A DNA stretch of 6,991 nt from an uncultured Acidimicrobiales bacterium (lineage in GTDB: Bacteria > Actinomycetota > Acidimicrobiia > Acidimicrobiales > SZUA-35), in contig CALLIQ010000102.1 in assembly GCA_938008925.1 (NCBI GenBank), positions 1-6,991 of the forward strand, given 5' to 3'. The notes under the pieces were generated by a model. That model was not told the DNA's origin, ran no database searches, and saw only the letters and a list, made by a program, of their open reading frames with translations. Positions 5,399 through 6,991 of the stretch are shown one piece after another. Position 1 is the first letter of the stretch. Each line of letters begins with the position of its first letter. The position numbers and the translations under genes were made by a program.

Positions 5399-6970
5399 GT
5401 GAAGGTGCCGATGACGATCAATGACTTCCTCGACCGGGGAGTCGCCGTCTATCCGGATCGAGTTGCCATCGTCGATGAGCCGCTCCAGCCGGCTCCGCCA
5501 CTGCCGGACATCACCTTCGGTGAACTCGGTGACATGCGCCGTCAGATCGGTGTTGCGATGGACGAGCTCGGCCTCGAAATGGGCGCCCGCGTGGCCATGG
5601 TCAGCCACAACGCCGGCCGACTGCTCACCATGTTCTATGGCGTCAGCGGCAACGGCCGTGTGTTCGTGCCGATCAACTTCCGGCTGAGCCGCGAAGAGGT
5701 CGCCTACATCGTCGAGCACTGCGGCGCTGAGGCGTTGCTGATCGATCCCGAATTGATCGGTGATCTCGGCGACATCCCCTGCAAGTACGTGTGGACGATC
5801 GGCGAGGAAAGCGACGCCGTTTGGTACGGCAAGGAGGGCACGCCCCAGGCCTGGGAGCCCGACGAGGACGCCACCGCGTCGATCAACTACACCTCCGGCA
5901 CGACCGCTCGACCGAAGGGCGTCGAGCAGACCCACCGGGCCCGGTGGACCAATGCCGTCACGTTCGGTTGGCACGTCGGTGTCAACGACCGTGACGTCTA
6001 CCTGCACACCTTGCCGATGTTCCATTGCGATGGCTGGGGGATGCTCTACACGGTGATGGGCATGGGCGTGAAGAGCGTCGTGCTGCGAAAGGTCGACGGC
6101 CACGAGATCCTCAAACGGGTCGAAGAGCATGGCGTGACGCTGATGTGCGCCGCCCCTGCGGTTTGCGTGGCCGCCCTCGATGCCGCCCAGGACTGGGAGG
6201 GTGAGATTCCCGGCAAGGGCACGTGTCGTGTCGTCGTCGCCGGGGCGCCGCCTCCCTCCAAGGTGATCGAGCGCATCGAGAGCGAGCTCGGATGGGAGTT
6301 CATCCAGATCTATGGCCTCACCGAGACCGCTCCGTTGCTCACGATCAACCGTGCGCCGCAGGAGTGGGACGATCTCGAGCCGGCTGAGCGGGCGACCCGG
6401 CTGTCGCGCGCAGGGGTTCCCTCGATCGGCATCACCATGGACACCGCGCCCGATGGCGAGCTGCTCGCCCGCGGCAATCACATCCTCAAGTCGTACTGGG
6501 CGAACCCGGAGGCGTCCGACGAGGCGCTGGCCGGCGGATGGTTCCACACCGGCGACGGCGGCGTCGTCGGCGACGACGGCTACATCACGATCACCGATCG
6601 CAAGAAGGACGTGATCATCTCTGGCGGCGAGAACGTGAGCTCGATCGAGGTCGAGGACACCATCTTCTCCCACCCGGAGATCACCGAGGTGGCCGTCATC
6701 GGCGTGCCCGACGACAACTGGGGCGAGACCGTCAAGGCGCTGGTGGTGCTGCGGCCGGACGCCGCCGCGACCGCAGCCGACCTCACAGGCCAAGACCCGG
6801 CCAAGGTGGAGCGCGCGCTTATCGACCATTGCCGGGCACGCATCGCACACTACAAATGCCCGACCACCGTCGAGCTGCGGGACGAGCTGCCGCGCACCGC
6901 CACCGGCAAGCTGCAGAAATTCAAACTGCGCGAGCCCTATTGGCGTGGCCGCAGCCGCCAGGTCAACTGA
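5399..6970 (+). CDS. AMP-forming acyl-CoA synthetase (ANL superfamily, FadD-like)
   Basis: This 523-residue enzyme should activate a carboxylic acid with ATP to an acyl-adenylate and then to acyl-CoA, in the cytoplasm or at the inner membrane face. All core ANL motifs are present: the ATP-binding loop YTSGTTARPKG at 164-174, LPMFHCDGWG at 205-214, the A5 motif YGLTETAP at 305-312, GWFHTGDGG at 380-388, the hinge region DRKKDVIISGGENVSSIEVE at 400-419, and PRTATGKLQK at 498-507 with the adenylation lysine Lys504. The HCDGWG segment with VVLRKVDGHEI at 227-237 resembles fatty or medium-chain acyl-CoA synthetases of the plant AAE1-like type more than aryl-CoA ligases, but chain length cannot be read from sequence. 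It starts at GTG 5399 with a well-spaced AGGGGA, and is transcribed divergently from the NHLRC2-like gene. After the stop only 21 bp remain, with no terminator visible. It looks intact. Confidence 0.95.
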   Translation: MKVPMTINDFLDRGVAVYPDRVAIVDEPLQPAPPLPDITFGELGDMRRQIGVAMDELGLEMGARVAMVSHNAGRLLTMFYGVSGNGRVFVPINFRLSREEVAYIVEHCGAEALLIDPELIGDLGDIPCKYVWTIGEESDAVWYGKEGTPQAWEPDEDATASINYTSGTTARPKGVEQTHRARWTNAVTFGWHVGVNDRDVYLHTLPMFHCDGWGMLYTVMGMGVKSVVLRKVDGHEILKRVEEHGVTLMCAAPAVCVAALDAAQDWEGEIPGKGTCRVVVAGAPPPSKVIERIESELGWEFIQIYGLTETAPLLTINRAPQEWDDLEPAERATRLSRAGVPSIGITMDTAPDGELLARGNHILKSYWANPEASDEALAGGWFHTGDGGVVGDDGYITITDRKKDVIISGGENVSSIEVEDTIFSHPEITEVAVIGVPDDNWGETVKALVVLRPDAAATAADLTGQDPAKVERALIDHCRARIAHYKCPTTVELRDELPRTATGKLQKFKLREPYWRGRSRQVN

Positions 6971-6991
6971 CCTTAAAGCGACCCTCCTCAC

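Noticed and set aside
5099..6991. A 630-codon open frame on the minus strand across the acyl-CoA synthetase and the start of the NHLRC2-like gene
   Set aside because: It is antisense to an intact ANL enzyme with all motifs. Long open mirror frames are common in GC-rich coding DNA, and its translation is rich in Arg, Asp, Val and His with no recognisable domain.

Overview
The window is gene-dense, high-GC bacterial DNA with strong G/C preference at third codon positions. It fits a high-GC actinobacterium. An Acidimicrobiia/Ilumatobacter-like source is my guess from the gene types (many acyl-CoA enzymes, Mo-hydroxylases, an NHLRC2-like protein), not something the sequence proves. Six protein genes occupy almost all of it. 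I see no tRNA, rRNA, CRISPR array, transposase or phage gene.

Layout: (1) Complement of 1-332 is the 5' end of a molybdopterin-binding subunit of the xanthine dehydrogenase/CO dehydrogenase large-subunit family, cut by the window edge. (2) Complement of 350-1141 is a double-hotdog acyl-CoA thioesterase-like protein, 17 bp upstream of gene 1 and probably cotranscribed with it. (3) 1294-2292 on the plus strand is gpsA, NAD(P)H glycerol-3-phosphate dehydrogenase, with a leaderless-type promoter. (4) Complement of 2349-3401 is an ornithine cyclodeaminase family enzyme that converges on gpsA. (5) Complement of 3444-5282 is a thioredoxin-like plus NHL beta-propeller protein resembling NHLRC2, 42 bp upstream of gene 4. 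(6) 5399-6970 on the plus strand is an AMP-forming acyl-CoA synthetase, divergent from gene 5.

The genes do not form one obvious pathway. Genes 5 and 4, and genes 2 and 1, look like two minus-strand transcription units. The acyl-CoA synthetase, thioesterase and Mo-hydroxylase could all act on carboxylic acids or their CoA esters, but that is inference. gpsA is the only plus-strand gene inside the minus-strand run. It is bracketed by an imperfect 40-bp direct repeat (1178-1217 and 2346-2385, 35/40 identical). The right copy is the 3' end of the cyclodeaminase gene, and the left copy looks like a stray duplicate of that end in front of the thioesterase. This repeat and the CxxS (rather than CxxC) active site of the NHLRC2-like protein are the two observations most worth a second look. 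I found no clear evidence of a wholly new system.
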